From NCBI RefSeq assembly GCF_900199435.1, contig NZ_OAML01000003.1, positions 124,001-188,000 of the forward strand: a stretch of 64,000 nt of DNA, given 5' to 3'. Within the stretch, counting starts at the first letter, position 1. Each line of letters starts with the position of its first letter. Shown here piece by piece: positions 18,385 to 27,128 of this stretch. Position numbers and translations under genes: made by a program. The DNA is from Pygmaiobacter massiliensis. GTDB taxonomy: Bacteria > Bacillota > Clostridia > Oscillospirales > Ruminococcaceae. The notes under the pieces are model-generated. The model was not told where the DNA came from. It saw nothing but the letters and a program-made list of their open reading frames with translations, and did not search any database.

Positions 18385-19734
18385 ATGAACCAGTATGTAG
18401 CAAGAGTTCTCGAAGAAACCCGCGCTAAAAACGCAAACGAACCCGAGTTCCTGCAGACCGTGGAGGAAGTTTTGACTTCTCTTGCACCCGTCTTTGACCA
18501 GCACCCGGAATACGAGAAAGCAGCTCTTCTTGAGCGTATGGTCGAGCCGGAGCGCACCATCGAGTTCCGTGTTACCTGGACCGACGACGCTGGCGCTGTA
18601 CATGTTAACCGCGGCTACCGCGTACAGTACAACGGCGCAATCGGCCCCTACAAGGGCGGCCTGCGTTTCCACCCCTCCGTTAACCTGTCTGTTATGAAGT
18701 TCCTCGGCTTTGAGCAGACCTTAAAAAACAGCCTGACCACCCTGCCCATGGGCGGTGCAAAAGGCGGTTCTGACTTCGACCCGCGCCACAAGAGCGATGC
18801 TGAAATCATGCGTTTCTGCCAGGCATTTATGACCGAGCTGCAGCGTCATGTCGGCCCCGATGTCGACGTTCCGGCTGGCGATATGGGCGTTGGCGCTCGT
18901 GAAATCGGCTACCTGTTTGGCCAGTGGCGTCGTGTTCGCGGTGCATACCAGAACGGCGTTATCACCGGCAAAGGCCTGTCCTTCGGCGGCAGCGTAGTTC
19001 GTCCGGAAGCAACCGGCTTCGGCGCTGTTTACTACACCGCAGAAGTTCTCGCTCACGAAGGCACTGACTTCAAGGGCAAAACCGTTGCTCTGTCCGGCTT
19101 CGGCAACGTTGCTTGGGGCGCTGCAATGAAAATTGCTGAGCTCGGCGGCAAAGTTGTTACTCTTTCTGGTCCCGACGGCTACATCTACGATGCAGACGGC
19201 GTTGTCACCGAAGAGAAAATCAAATACATGCTCGAGATGCGTTCTTCCGGCCGCGACTCCGTTAAAGACTATGCAGACAAATTTGGCTGCGAGTTCGTTG
19301 CTGGCAAGAAACCCTGGGAGCGCAAAGTTGACATTGTTATGCCCTGCGCAACCCAGAACGACGTTAACATGGACGAAGCTAAGAAAATTGTTGCAAACGG
19401 CGTAAAATACTACATCGAAGTTGCAAACATGCCCACCACCAACGAAGCTCTCATGTTCCTGCTTGAGCAGAAGAACATGATCGTTGCTCCTTCTAAAGCA
19501 GTTAACGCAGGCGGCGTTGCAGTTTCTGGTCTCGAGCAGAGCCAGAACAGCGAGCGTATCTCCTGGACTGCAGAAGAAGTTGATGCAAAACTGCACCAGA
19601 TCATGAAGAACATCTATGATTCTTCCGTTGCTGCTGCAGAAGAGTTTGGCTTCGGCTACAACCTGGTTGCAGGTGCAAACATCGCTGGCTTCAAGAAAGT
19701 CGCTGATGCTATGACCGCACAGGGCCTCATCTAA
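18385..19734 (+). CDS. gdhA: Glutamate dehydrogenase (hexameric, about 450-residue class)
   Basis: 449 aa, ATG 18385 with GGAGG. Substrate domain: GPYKGGLRFHPSVN (about 94-107) and LPMGGAKGGSDFDP with the catalytic lysine region (about 120-132). Cofactor domain: GFGNVAWG near 238. Converts glutamate to 2-oxoglutarate plus ammonia, the first step of the hydroxyglutarate route whose later genes are at 31-42 kb. Codon use is highly biased, as in the gcd/hgd genes. Sequence class suggests NADP(H), but NAD use in fermenting species is possible and cannot be settled here. Confidence 0.97.
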   Translation: MNQYVARVLEETRAKNANEPEFLQTVEEVLTSLAPVFDQHPEYEKAALLERMVEPERTIEFRVTWTDDAGAVHVNRGYRVQYNGAIGPYKGGLRFHPSVNLSVMKFLGFEQTLKNSLTTLPMGGAKGGSDFDPRHKSDAEIMRFCQAFMTELQRHVGPDVDVPAGDMGVGAREIGYLFGQWRRVRGAYQNGVITGKGLSFGGSVVRPEATGFGAVYYTAEVLAHEGTDFKGKTVALSGFGNVAWGAAMKIAELGGKVVTLSGPDGYIYDADGVVTEEKIKYMLEMRSSGRDSVKDYADKFGCEFVAGKKPWERKVDIVMPCATQNDVNMDEAKKIVANGVKYYIEVANMPTTNEALMFLLEQKNMIVAPSKAVNAGGVAVSGLEQSQNSERISWTAEEVDAKLHQIMKNIYDSSVAAAEEFGFGYNLVAGANIAGFKKVADAMTAQGLI

Positions 19735-19794
19735 TTAGCTCCCAAAACTGACAGCAATCTGCATATTTCACTCCCGTGTAGATTCCTGCCTATC

Positions 19795-19838
19795 AGGCAC
19801 ACCTGCTTTTTCCCGAGCAGGTGTGCCTCTTTTTTTTA
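19795..19838 (+). terminator. Strong intrinsic terminator after gdhA
   Basis: AGGCACACCTGCT against AGCAGGTGTGCCT (13 bp) followed by eight T after one C. Confidence 0.93.
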
Positions 19839-19914
19839 TCTTTTTTCGCAAATTACGATGTAAATATTAAGTGAACGCTTTATTAACAAATGATTAATAA
19901 AGCACAAAAGCCAA

Positions 19915-19985
19915 TTGGGTTTGTTGTGTAAATACCCAAAAATATTGTACATGCTATTGTTTTATTATGCAATGTATTATATAAT
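19915..19985 (+). promoter_or_regulatory. Promoter of the TRAP operon with an upstream inverted repeat
   Basis: TTGTTT (19957-19962), 17 bp, TATAAT (19980-19985). Just upstream TTGGGT and ACCCAA flank an A/T/G-rich centre (about 19915-19939), a possible operator. Predicted start near 19992; the leader is about 50 nt. Confidence 0.7.
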
Positions 19986-20040
19986 GGGAACTGGAAACTT
20001 GTTCCAAAAGTTCCAACAACAACAATCAGGAGGAAAACAC

Positions 20041-21075
20041 ATGAAAAGAAAATTGTCAGCACTTCTCTGTGGCGCACTTGCGCTCAGCCTGGCGCTCAGT
20101 GCTTGTGGGGGCTCCGCTTCCAGCGCACCTGCAGCTTCGGCAGCCGGCTCTACCGCGGCGTCTGCACCCGCAGCGGCAACTGGCGACAAAACCAAACTGA
20201 CCTTGGGCACTGGCGGCACTACCGGTACCTATTATGCCGTTGGCGGCGTTATGGCTACCGTGCTTAATGACAAGCTGGGTCTGTCCAACCTCACCGTTAC
20301 CTCTACCGGCGCTTCTAAAGCAAACATTCAGCTGGTTGATGACGGCGAAGCACAGCTTGCAACTGTACAGAACGACGTTATGTACTATGCATACAAAGGC
20401 ACCGACCTGTTTGCTGAAGAAGGCGCTTACGATTCTTTCGGCACCGTTGCTTGCCTGTATGACGAAACCTGCCAGGTAGTTGCACTTGCCGACAAAGGCA
20501 TCAACAGCATCGCAGACCTGAAAGGCAAATCCGTTTCCGTTGGTGACGCAGGCTCCGGCGTTGAGTTCAACGCTCGCCAGATTCTCGCTGCTTACGGCCT
20601 CGACATTGAAAAAGACATCAAAAAAGTCAACGCCAGCTTCGGCGACTCTGCTGAGTCGATGAAAGACGGCAAGATCGATGCAGCTTTCGTTACCGCAGGC
20701 GCACCGACCACCGCAGTTGTTGACCTTTCCACTGCAAAATCCATCAAGATTCTCGAAATCGACGATGAGCATGCAGATAAGCTCATGAAAGAGTATCCGT
20801 TCTACACCAAAGCTACCATCCCCTCCGGCACCTACACCGGCCAGGATGCAGACGTCAAGACCATTTCTGTGCAGGCAACTCTGATTGCTTCCATGGACGT
20901 TCCCGAGGATGTTATCTATGATCTTTGCAAGACCATGTTTGACAATCTGGATGCCCTGCAGTCTGGTCATGATAAATTCAAAGAGCTGAACCCGGAAGAT
21001 GCCGTCGCTGGCGCGTCCACTCCGTTCCACCCGGGCGCTGAGAAGTATTTCAAAGAAATCGGCGCTCTGAAATAA
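20041..21075 (+). CDS. TRAP transporter solute-binding lipoprotein, TAXI family
   Basis: 344 aa. ATG 20041 has AGGAGG upstream. Lipoprotein signal with Cys at about 22, an Ala/Ser linker to about 52, then the TAXI domain beginning TLGTGGTTGTYYAVGG (about 58-73), typical of this family. Binds the substrate outside and passes it to the fused TRAP permease two genes on. A Thermus TAXI protein has been crystallised with glutamate or glutamine; the position next to gltS-gdhA makes glutamate a reasonable guess, not more. Confidence 0.93.
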   Translation: MKRKLSALLCGALALSLALSACGGSASSAPAASAAGSTAASAPAAATGDKTKLTLGTGGTTGTYYAVGGVMATVLNDKLGLSNLTVTSTGASKANIQLVDDGEAQLATVQNDVMYYAYKGTDLFAEEGAYDSFGTVACLYDETCQVVALADKGINSIADLKGKSVSVGDAGSGVEFNARQILAAYGLDIEKDIKKVNASFGDSAESMKDGKIDAAFVTAGAPTTAVVDLSTAKSIKILEIDDEHADKLMKEYPFYTKATIPSGTYTGQDADVKTISVQATLIASMDVPEDVIYDLCKTMFDNLDALQSGHDKFKELNPEDAVAGASTPFHPGAEKYFKEIGALK

Positions 21076-21084
21076 GGGAACTCT

Positions 21085-21570
21085 TTGCAAAGAAAACATA
21101 AAATAGGAGTTGTCGCCGCAGCATTGTTTTTAATGATGATTGCGGCGGCACTTTTATTCAGAACCTCTGGCGAGGGGTATCTCACCTTACGGAACGGCAA
21201 TACCGGACAGATTTATGCGCGGTACTCGCTGCCGAAAGACCACCGCTTTTCAGTGGGCTTTGTACATTCCGTAAACAAAAGCCCGGTAACCGATATTTAC
21301 GAAATTAAAAACGGTAGCATCTATGTGGAACAAACGATCTACTATGGATTCGGTGCCGGGGTTCAGACCGAGCTTGGCCCGGGACAAACACTCACCTATG
21401 GTGAGGATGGCTCTATGATCATTTCTGGCTTTGACAAAGAAATTCAGCCGCTCTCTTATTTTGTAGGTACTGTTTCAGACCACATTTTAACAATCGGCGG
21501 CAAAGAGATCAGCTTACGGGACCTGTGCGGCAGGAACAGCTTGGTCACTTTTGTCTATGAGCCACACTAG
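21085..21570 (+). CDS. DUF1850 protein of a TAXI-TRAP operon
   Basis: 161 aa, TTG start at 21085 behind AGGGA, 9 bp after the binding-protein stop. One N-terminal membrane anchor (about 7-24), then a small extracytoplasmic beta-rich domain with the DUF1850 features FVHSVNKSPVTDIYEI (about 58-73). These proteins are regularly found between TAXI binding proteins and fused TRAP permeases; their role is not established. The gene is in the standard order here. Confidence 0.85.
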   Translation: MQRKHKIGVVAAALFLMMIAAALLFRTSGEGYLTLRNGNTGQIYARYSLPKDHRFSVGFVHSVNKSPVTDIYEIKNGSIYVEQTIYYGFGAGVQTELGPGQTLTYGEDGSMIISGFDKEIQPLSYFVGTVSDHILTIGGKEISLRDLCGRNSLVTFVYEPH

Positions 21571-21593
21571 CTTCAATGAAGGAGGACATCAAT

Positions 21594-23552
21594 TTGTCTA
21601 ACGAAGTCAATGACATCCAAGAAAACACCGCCCCGGTTGCCGATGTAGAAGTTGGTACTGCGGCGGACGTTGAAGAGATGATGAAAAAGTTTGACCGAGA
21701 GTCAAACACCCGTGTGTACACCGGCGTACCGCAAAAAATTGTGCGCTATGCCTTGTCCGCGTTCACCCTGTTTATGATGTGGATGAACCTTTTCTCCACT
21801 TGGGACGAACGTATTCGCCGCTGCCTCTTCTTGGGATTTGTTTTCCTTTTGGTCTTCGCATTGTTCCCGATCAAAAAAGGAAAAATGCGCGAAAACCATA
21901 TCCCCATCTACGACATCTTTTTGGGTGTTGTAGGCGCGGGCAGCTTTTTCTACTATGTATTCAACTTTGATTCCATCGTCCGCCGTGCAACCCGCATTAA
22001 TACGCTGGAGATTGTGCTCGGTGTCATCGGTATTATCGTGCTGGTAGAAGCTTGCCGCCGCGTGGTAGGTATCCCCATTATCTGCGTAGCATCGGTGTTT
22101 GTCATCTATGCTTTCGCCTCGGGCTCCAGCTTGAAAAAGGTCATCTACAATCTGTTCTACACCACCACAGGTGTCATCGGCACACCGATTGGCGTTTGCT
22201 CTACTTACATTGTTCTGTTCATCGTCTTTGGTGCATTCCTTGAGGCGACCGGCATTTCGGATTTCTTTATCCAGTGCGCAAACTCTGTAGCAGGCGCTGC
22301 CGTTGGCGGCCCGGCAAAAGTTTCGGTTATCTCTTCTGCACTCTGCGGCATGGTTTCCGGTTCTTCGGTTGGTAACACTGTTACCACTGGTTCCATCACC
22401 ATCCCGATGATGAAAAAAACCGGCTATCCCGGCGAGTTTGCAGGTGCTGTTGAAGCGGCATCTTCTACCGGCGGCCAGATTATGCCCCCCATCATGGGCG
22501 CAGCGGCCTTCTTGATGGCAGAGTTCTGCGGTGTTCCGTATTCCAACATCGTAGTACGTGCTATTCTGCCGGCATTCCTGTACTTTATGGGCATCTTCCT
22601 TATGGTTCACTTCCGTGCAAAAAAGCTGGGACTGAAAGGCATTCCCAAAGATCAGCTGCCCAAACTTGGCAAACTGATTTTGACCAAAGGCTTTTTGCTG
22701 GTTCCGTTGGTCGTGCTGGTTTACATGATTATCCAAGGCTACACGATGTCCCGTTCCGCAATTATCGCTACCGGCCTTGCTGTTGTGGTTAGCTTGCTGA
22801 ACAAAGACAATCGCATGACTTTGACCGGCTTTGTAAATGCACTCGAAAACGGCGGCAAAAACACTCTGTCTGTTGCAGTTGCTTGCGCTATGGCAGGTAT
22901 CATTGCAGGCGTTGTTACGATGACGGGCCTCGGCCAGATTTTCATCTCGGCTATTGTTGGTTTGGCAAACGGCCGTTTGCTGGTTGCGCTGATCCTCACC
23001 ATGCTCTGCTGCATTCTGCTCGGCATGGGTGTTCCGACCACCGCAAACTATGTTATCATGGCAACCACCTGCGCGCCGATTCTGATTACCGGTATGGGCA
23101 TGAACCCAATTGCGGCGAACATGTTCGTATTCTACTTCGGTATCGTTGCAGACATCACCCCGCCGGTTGCGCTGGCTGCTTATGCAGGTGCAGCAATCGC
23201 GAAGGCAAACCCCATGAAGACGGCGTTCAATGCAACCCGTCTGGCAATCGCAGCGTTCATCGTGCCCTACATGTTTGCTTACAATAATGCGATGCTTTTC
23301 ATCGATACCAACGCGTTCGATGTCATTCTCATCGTTATTACCTCGATCGTTGGCATGGCAGCAATTGCCGCCGGCCTTGAGGGCTTCATGTTCCGTCACA
23401 TGAATATGCCGATGCGTCTTGTCTCCGCTGCGGCTGGTCTGATGCTCATCAAACCGGGCATCATCACCGACGCAATTGGCTTTGGGCTGATCGCAGTTAT
23501 TATTGCACTTCAGTTCATAATGGAGAAAAACAAAACAAAAGCGGCTGCCTAA
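21594..23552 (+). CDS. TRAP transporter fused permease (small plus large subunit), TAXI type
   Basis: 652 aa. I place the start at TTG 21594, 8 nt after AAGGAGG; the upstream ATG 21576 overlaps that site and has no signal of its own. The N-terminal about 50 residues are soluble, followed by four helices corresponding to the small subunit, then about twelve helices of the large subunit with a GMVSGSSVGNTVTTGSITIP block (about 253-272) and GGQIMPPIMGAAAF (about 298). Uses the Na+ gradient for uptake in this family. Last gene before a terminator. Confidence 0.93.
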   Translation: MSNEVNDIQENTAPVADVEVGTAADVEEMMKKFDRESNTRVYTGVPQKIVRYALSAFTLFMMWMNLFSTWDERIRRCLFLGFVFLLVFALFPIKKGKMRENHIPIYDIFLGVVGAGSFFYYVFNFDSIVRRATRINTLEIVLGVIGIIVLVEACRRVVGIPIICVASVFVIYAFASGSSLKKVIYNLFYTTTGVIGTPIGVCSTYIVLFIVFGAFLEATGISDFFIQCANSVAGAAVGGPAKVSVISSALCGMVSGSSVGNTVTTGSITIPMMKKTGYPGEFAGAVEAASSTGGQIMPPIMGAAAFLMAEFCGVPYSNIVVRAILPAFLYFMGIFLMVHFRAKKLGLKGIPKDQLPKLGKLILTKGFLLVPLVVLVYMIIQGYTMSRSAIIATGLAVVVSLLNKDNRMTLTGFVNALENGGKNTLSVAVACAMAGIIAGVVTMTGLGQIFISAIVGLANGRLLVALILTMLCCILLGMGVPTTANYVIMATTCAPILITGMGMNPIAANMFVFYFGIVADITPPVALAAYAGAAIAKANPMKTAFNATRLAIAAFIVPYMFAYNNAMLFIDTNAFDVILIVITSIVGMAAIAAGLEGFMFRHMNMPMRLVSAAAGLMLIKPGIITDAIGFGLIAVIIALQFIMEKNKTKAAA

Positions 23553-23568
23553 AAGCATCGCTTCTATC

Positions 23569-23603
23569 AAATCTGCTGTCCTTCGGGGCAGCAGATTTTT
23601 TTT
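23569..23603 (+). terminator. Intrinsic terminator of the TRAP operon
   Basis: AAATCTGCTG against CAGCAGATTT followed by T5 beyond the stem. Confidence 0.9.
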
Positions 23604-24084
23604 GTTCTGCGTAGACAGAATTTTCACAACTTGCAGGTAAAATGAAATTTTAGAGAAGAAAGCATCAAAAGCAGGGGGAGTGGATGCGAAAAATTGAGGA
23701 CGCTTATGAATGAAAGAAGCAGTAGAATAAATCAGCCTCGGCTATAATTAGAAAGGTTTGCTTTTGCCTGGATAAAAGCCACACTTTTTTGGAAATTATT
23801 GTGTATTGCGAGATAATTTCAAATGGATCTGCAAAAATAGCATTTTTGATATTGGCAATAAATCACGTTTTATAGAAAACCAATCGAAAAATGCTAATAG
23901 CGAATTGCTTTTTTGGCTTATTTAAAATAAAAAATCTCGCATAACGGGCTGAGTTTATGCTGCCTACTGCAAGATCTGTAGTGATTTTTTATGCACCCGT
24001 TTGATACGGGGCTTTGATGCAAAAAGGCATGGCAAGCTGCGGTGGCATCACAAGAGCATGCCACGCAGGGGCAGGTGTATTTGG
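23604..24084 (+). other. AT-rich intergenic region with nested stem-loops, upstream of rpe
   Basis: No gene is seen. GCGAGAT (23808-23814) is complementary to ATCTCGC (23934-23940) and encloses a second stem, 23840-23855 with 23880-23894 (two helices split by a small internal loop). ATTTTTG in the inner arm can instead pair with CAAAAAT just upstream. CTAC-GTAG around 23964-23980 is followed by six T. A TATAAT at 23743-23748 lacks a good -35. This could be a structured RNA with two alternative folds, or just AT-rich chance; there is no match to a riboswitch I know. Confidence 0.3.
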
Positions 24085-24113
24085 TTGATTTTTTCACGAT
24101 TTTAGTGTATAGT
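24085..24113 (+). promoter_or_regulatory. Promoter of rpe and the Rnf-like genes
   Basis: TTGATT (24085-24090), 17 bp, TATAGT (24108-24113). Start expected near 24120, giving a leader of about 50 nt. Confidence 0.65.
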
Positions 24114-24168
24114 AATACTACCTATTTGCTTCGGCAGAAACTCGATTTCTGTCGGGAAGGAGCTATTT

Positions 24169-24819
24169 ATGTCTATCGTTTCTCCCTCACTGCTTTCTGC
24201 AAGTTTTGCCCATCTGGAGCAGGACTGCCGCATGGTTTTAGAAGCAGGTGCGGAATTTTTACATTTTGATGTTATGGATGGCCATTTTGTGCCAAACATT
24301 AGCTTTGGGGCCCCAGTGCTGAAAAGCCTTGCAAAAGAGCTGGATGCTTTTTATGATGTCCATTTGATGATTACTGACCCGCTAAGCTATATTGAAAGCT
24401 TTGCAAAAGCGGGTGCAAGTCTCATTTCGTTCCATCTGGAAGCGGACAGCCCTGTGCAGGAAACCATTGATGCCATCCACGCTGTTGGTTGCAAAGCAGG
24501 TCTTGTAATTAAACCTGCCACCCCAGCAGAGGCATTGTTTCCGTATCTGGACAAGGTGGAGCTGGTGCTGGTGATGAGCGTAGAGCCTGGTTTTGGTGGC
24601 CAGAGTTTTATGCCGTCTGCACTGCCTAAGCTGCAGGCCATCAAAGCGGAGGCTGAGCGCATTGGCCGCAGCGACCTCTGGATTGAGGTGGACGGCGGCG
24701 TGGGACGTGATACTGCGGAGCAGTGCGCGCAGGCAGGTGCGAATGTGCTGGTCGCGGGCTCGGCTGTGTTCAGTGCAGCTGACCCTGTTGCCGAAACCCG
24801 CTGGCTGAAAAGCCTTTAG
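24169..24819 (+). CDS. rpe: Ribulose-phosphate 3-epimerase
   Basis: 216 aa, full length, ATG 24169 behind GGAAGGAG. TIM-barrel enzyme of the pentose phosphate pathway. Metal and catalytic motifs are intact: SLLSASFAHLEQD at the N-terminus, HFDVMDGHFVPNISFG (about 34-49), a VHLMITDP-type segment, SVEPGFGGQSF (about 141-151) and EVDGGV (about 174). Followed after 48 bp by the Rnf-like genes, with which it seems to be co-transcribed; a functional link is not obvious. Confidence 0.96.
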   Translation: MSIVSPSLLSASFAHLEQDCRMVLEAGAEFLHFDVMDGHFVPNISFGAPVLKSLAKELDAFYDVHLMITDPLSYIESFAKAGASLISFHLEADSPVQETIDAIHAVGCKAGLVIKPATPAEALFPYLDKVELVLVMSVEPGFGGQSFMPSALPKLQAIKAEAERIGRSDLWIEVDGGVGRDTAEQCAQAGANVLVAGSAVFSAADPVAETRWLKSL

Positions 24820-24867
24820 GCATAAAGTTAACCCCAAGAAGGCTGCTTTGCGGCCGGAAAGGTTCTT

Positions 24868-25851
24868 TTGTATATGAATAATGTAACCGAAACCATTCGC
24901 CCCCGACATGAGGGTTATGCAACTGGATGCGATGTGCTGTTCGCACTGTTTCCGCTTGCATTTATGGCGGTATATCTGTATGGCCCGCGCCCGGCACTGA
25001 TGCTCGGCGTAGCATTGCTGACCGCATTTATCTGCGATTTTTTGGTAGCCTTGCTGCGGCATTACCCGCACGATAACACCGAGAACTCTTCGTTTGTTTA
25101 TGCTGCAATTTTTACGCTGATGCTTCCTGCAACGGCACCTTATTATATGATTGTAGTTGGCGTCGCAATTGCGGTGCTGATTGGCAAGCATATTTTTGGC
25201 GGCTGGGGCAGCTATCCGTTTAATCCTGCTGCGGTAGGCTATGCAGTAGTTACCATCAGCTGGCCGGAGATGCTGTTTAAATATCCGCAGCCGTTCAGCA
25301 CACTCAGCCTGTTTGGCGCTTCGGATGTGCCGCTGATTGAAGCTTCTGCACATACCTTAAAAAATGGCGGCGTGCCGAACATCCCAACATTAGATTTGAT
25401 TTTGGGCAGCTATGCTGGCCCGATGGGGACCACCTTCTGCATCGTAATTGCAGCGTCGGCGATTTACCTGCTGGTACGCCGGCGCATTACACTGGAGCTT
25501 CCAGTATCTTTTCTTGCTACCTGCGTGGTTATCAGCTTGCTGATGCCCCGTATTACCATGGCGGCGCGACTTGATGTGGTAAAATACGAGCTGCTTTCGG
25601 GCGCATTGCTGTTTGGCAGCATCTTTTTGGTCTGCAATGCTACCACGGCACCGAAAAATAAATTAGCACGGGTGCTATATGGCATTTTGTGCGGGTTTTT
25701 GACCATGATGTTCCGTTGTTATGGAGCGTATGAGCTGGGCGTCTGTTTTGCAGTGCTGCTCGCGAATGCCTTTAGCGGATACCTTGATCGCATTTGCAGT
25801 GCGCGAACCCTCCATAAAAAACTGAACGGAGGAAAACAGAATGAATCTTGA
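24868..25851 (+). CDS. rnfD: RnfD/NqrB-like membrane subunit, atypical FMN site
   Basis: 327 aa from TTG 24868 (5 nt after GGAAAGG) or 325 aa from ATG 24874; the choice is open. About ten membrane helices. RnfD features are clear: RHYPHDNTENSSFVYAAIF (about 64-82), FGGWGSYPFNPAAVGYAVV (110-128), PNIPTLDLILGSYAGPMG. In RnfD/NqrB the covalent FMN sits on a Thr in an (S/T)GAT-type motif; here the aligned residues are FGAS (149-152) followed by DVPL, so the Thr is replaced by Ser. Overlaps the next gene by 11 bp. No rnfC or rnfG beside it. Confidence 0.85.
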   Translation: MYMNNVTETIRPRHEGYATGCDVLFALFPLAFMAVYLYGPRPALMLGVALLTAFICDFLVALLRHYPHDNTENSSFVYAAIFTLMLPATAPYYMIVVGVAIAVLIGKHIFGGWGSYPFNPAAVGYAVVTISWPEMLFKYPQPFSTLSLFGASDVPLIEASAHTLKNGGVPNIPTLDLILGSYAGPMGTTFCIVIAASAIYLLVRRRITLELPVSFLATCVVISLLMPRITMAARLDVVKYELLSGALLFGSIFLVCNATTAPKNKLARVLYGILCGFLTMMFRCYGAYELGVCFAVLLANAFSGYLDRICSARTLHKKLNGGKQNES

Positions 25852-26491
25852 ACGCGCTCTTTACTATAAAGAAAATATGGAAAGATTGATGCGCACCGAG
25901 CGTTTGTTTTTAAACAACCCTGTGCTCATCACCGGGCTTGGCCTTGCACCCATTGTGGTAGCGGCCACCAGCCTAAACAATGCGCTAATTCTCGGCCTTG
26001 CGGTGTTGCTATTGCTCACCCCAACCCGGCTGCTCGCGGCTTTCCTTTCTCGCTACTCTTATATGCGTTTTCGTGGCGTGGTCTACACGTTGTCGGCAGC
26101 ACTCCTTTATATTCCGGTCTATCTCATCGAGCGGGCTGTTTTTGGCGTAGGCCTCAGTATGGTAGGGCTCTATCTGCCGCTGCTTGTTGTGGAGCCGATT
26201 ATCATTAAACGGTACGAGCGGCCACAGCTGGAGCCGATGGGTATGGCACTGCGCAAAGGCATTGCCACCACCGGCGGCTTTTTGCTGGCGCTGTTCCTCG
26301 TAGCAACATTGCGCGAGTTTTTAGGCGCAGGCAGCCTGTTTGGACATATGCTGGTAAAAGCGGCGCCGTTCCCTCTGGCAGGCTCTACTGCGGGCGGGTT
26401 TATTTTGGTAGGCTTAATGGCTGCTTTTTGGCGCTGGCTTCGCAACCTGTTTAAGAAATATGTCAACATGGAGGCGAAACGAGAGATATGA
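25841..26491 (+). CDS. rnfE: RnfE/NqrD-like membrane subunit lacking both conserved cysteines
   Basis: 216 aa, ATG 25841 behind CGGAGG inside the end of rnfD. The alignment with RnfE is good: NNPVLITGLGLAPIVVAA against the usual NN-LV-LLGLCPLLAV, then a TLREFLGAGSLFG segment near residue 157. The first FeS cysteine is Ala36, and the second position (usually in PLIVTNC) is Pro119 in LPLLVVEP. These two Cys normally help bind a [2Fe-2S] cluster between the D/E-type subunits in the membrane. The frame is intact, so this is divergence, not decay. Overlaps rnfA by 4 bp. Confidence 0.8.
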   Translation: MNLERALYYKENMERLMRTERLFLNNPVLITGLGLAPIVVAATSLNNALILGLAVLLLLTPTRLLAAFLSRYSYMRFRGVVYTLSAALLYIPVYLIERAVFGVGLSMVGLYLPLLVVEPIIIKRYERPQLEPMGMALRKGIATTGGFLLALFLVATLREFLGAGSLFGHMLVKAAPFPLAGSTAGGFILVGLMAAFWRWLRNLFKKYVNMEAKREI

Positions 26492-27105
26492 TCGTATTAA
26501 AATCCGTCTTGACCTTTTTTGTGTACGCAGTTGTTGCAATTGCGGCACAAAATGCCGTGTTTAGCCGGGCACTTGGTGTTTCCCGAGTTGTCAAAATGGT
26601 GGATGACGGCATTGTTTCGCTTGGCAAATTCACTGTTATGCTTGCAGCAGTACAGCTACTGAGTGCCCCGATGGCCTATTTTTCAGGCCGATTGATTCAA
26701 GACCTTACCTGGCGCGGCGCCGTGCGCCCGCTGATCTATGTGCTTTGCACCAGTATTGCCTATTTTGTTATTCTGCTTGCGCTGGCACTGCTGGCCCAGA
26801 AAACCCAGATAAAAGACATCAAAGACTATGTGGCCCTTCTGCCGTCCGCTACCTTTAACTGCTGCGTATTGGGCGCACTGTTGCTGACGACTACCTCGGG
26901 CTACACTTTGCTGGAGACGATGGGCTTTGCGCTGGGCAGCGCAGTCGGGTATGCTTTGGCTATCCTCGTCGTAAACGAGGGCCAGCGTAAAATTCGTAAC
27001 CGCAATGTGCCCTCTACCTTCCGAGGGCTGCCGATTACATTGATTTATATCGGCATCGTGGCACTTGCGATTTATGGCTTTACAGGACACATGCCGGCAA
27101 TTTAA
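26488..27105 (+). CDS. rnfA: RnfA/NqrE-like membrane subunit with one of two FeS cysteines
   Basis: 205 aa, ATG 26488 (ATGA overlap with rnfE). Six helices. The usual N-F-L-LGLCPF motif reads QNAVFSRALGVSRVV, so the Cys is Ser32, while the second, LPSATFNCCVLGALL, keeps Cys125. The C-terminal VPSTFRGLPITLI (about 174-186) is typical of the RnfA family. A longer loop near residue 68-80 (GRLIQDLTWRG) is not common. Followed 23 bp later by a glycosidase-like gene; rnfB, which normally follows rnfA, is absent. Confidence 0.8.
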   Translation: MIVLKSVLTFFVYAVVAIAAQNAVFSRALGVSRVVKMVDDGIVSLGKFTVMLAAVQLLSAPMAYFSGRLIQDLTWRGAVRPLIYVLCTSIAYFVILLALALLAQKTQIKDIKDYVALLPSATFNCCVLGALLLTTTSGYTLLETMGFALGSAVGYALAILVVNEGQRKIRNRNVPSTFRGLPITLIYIGIVALAIYGFTGHMPAI

Positions 27106-27128
27106 GTTGCTCGAAGGAGGCTTTGCAA

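Noticed and set aside
23943-23954. ACGGGCTGAG, resembling the TPP riboswitch core
   Set aside because: The other TPP elements (the second conserved arm and closing helices) are missing and rpe is not a thiamin gene.
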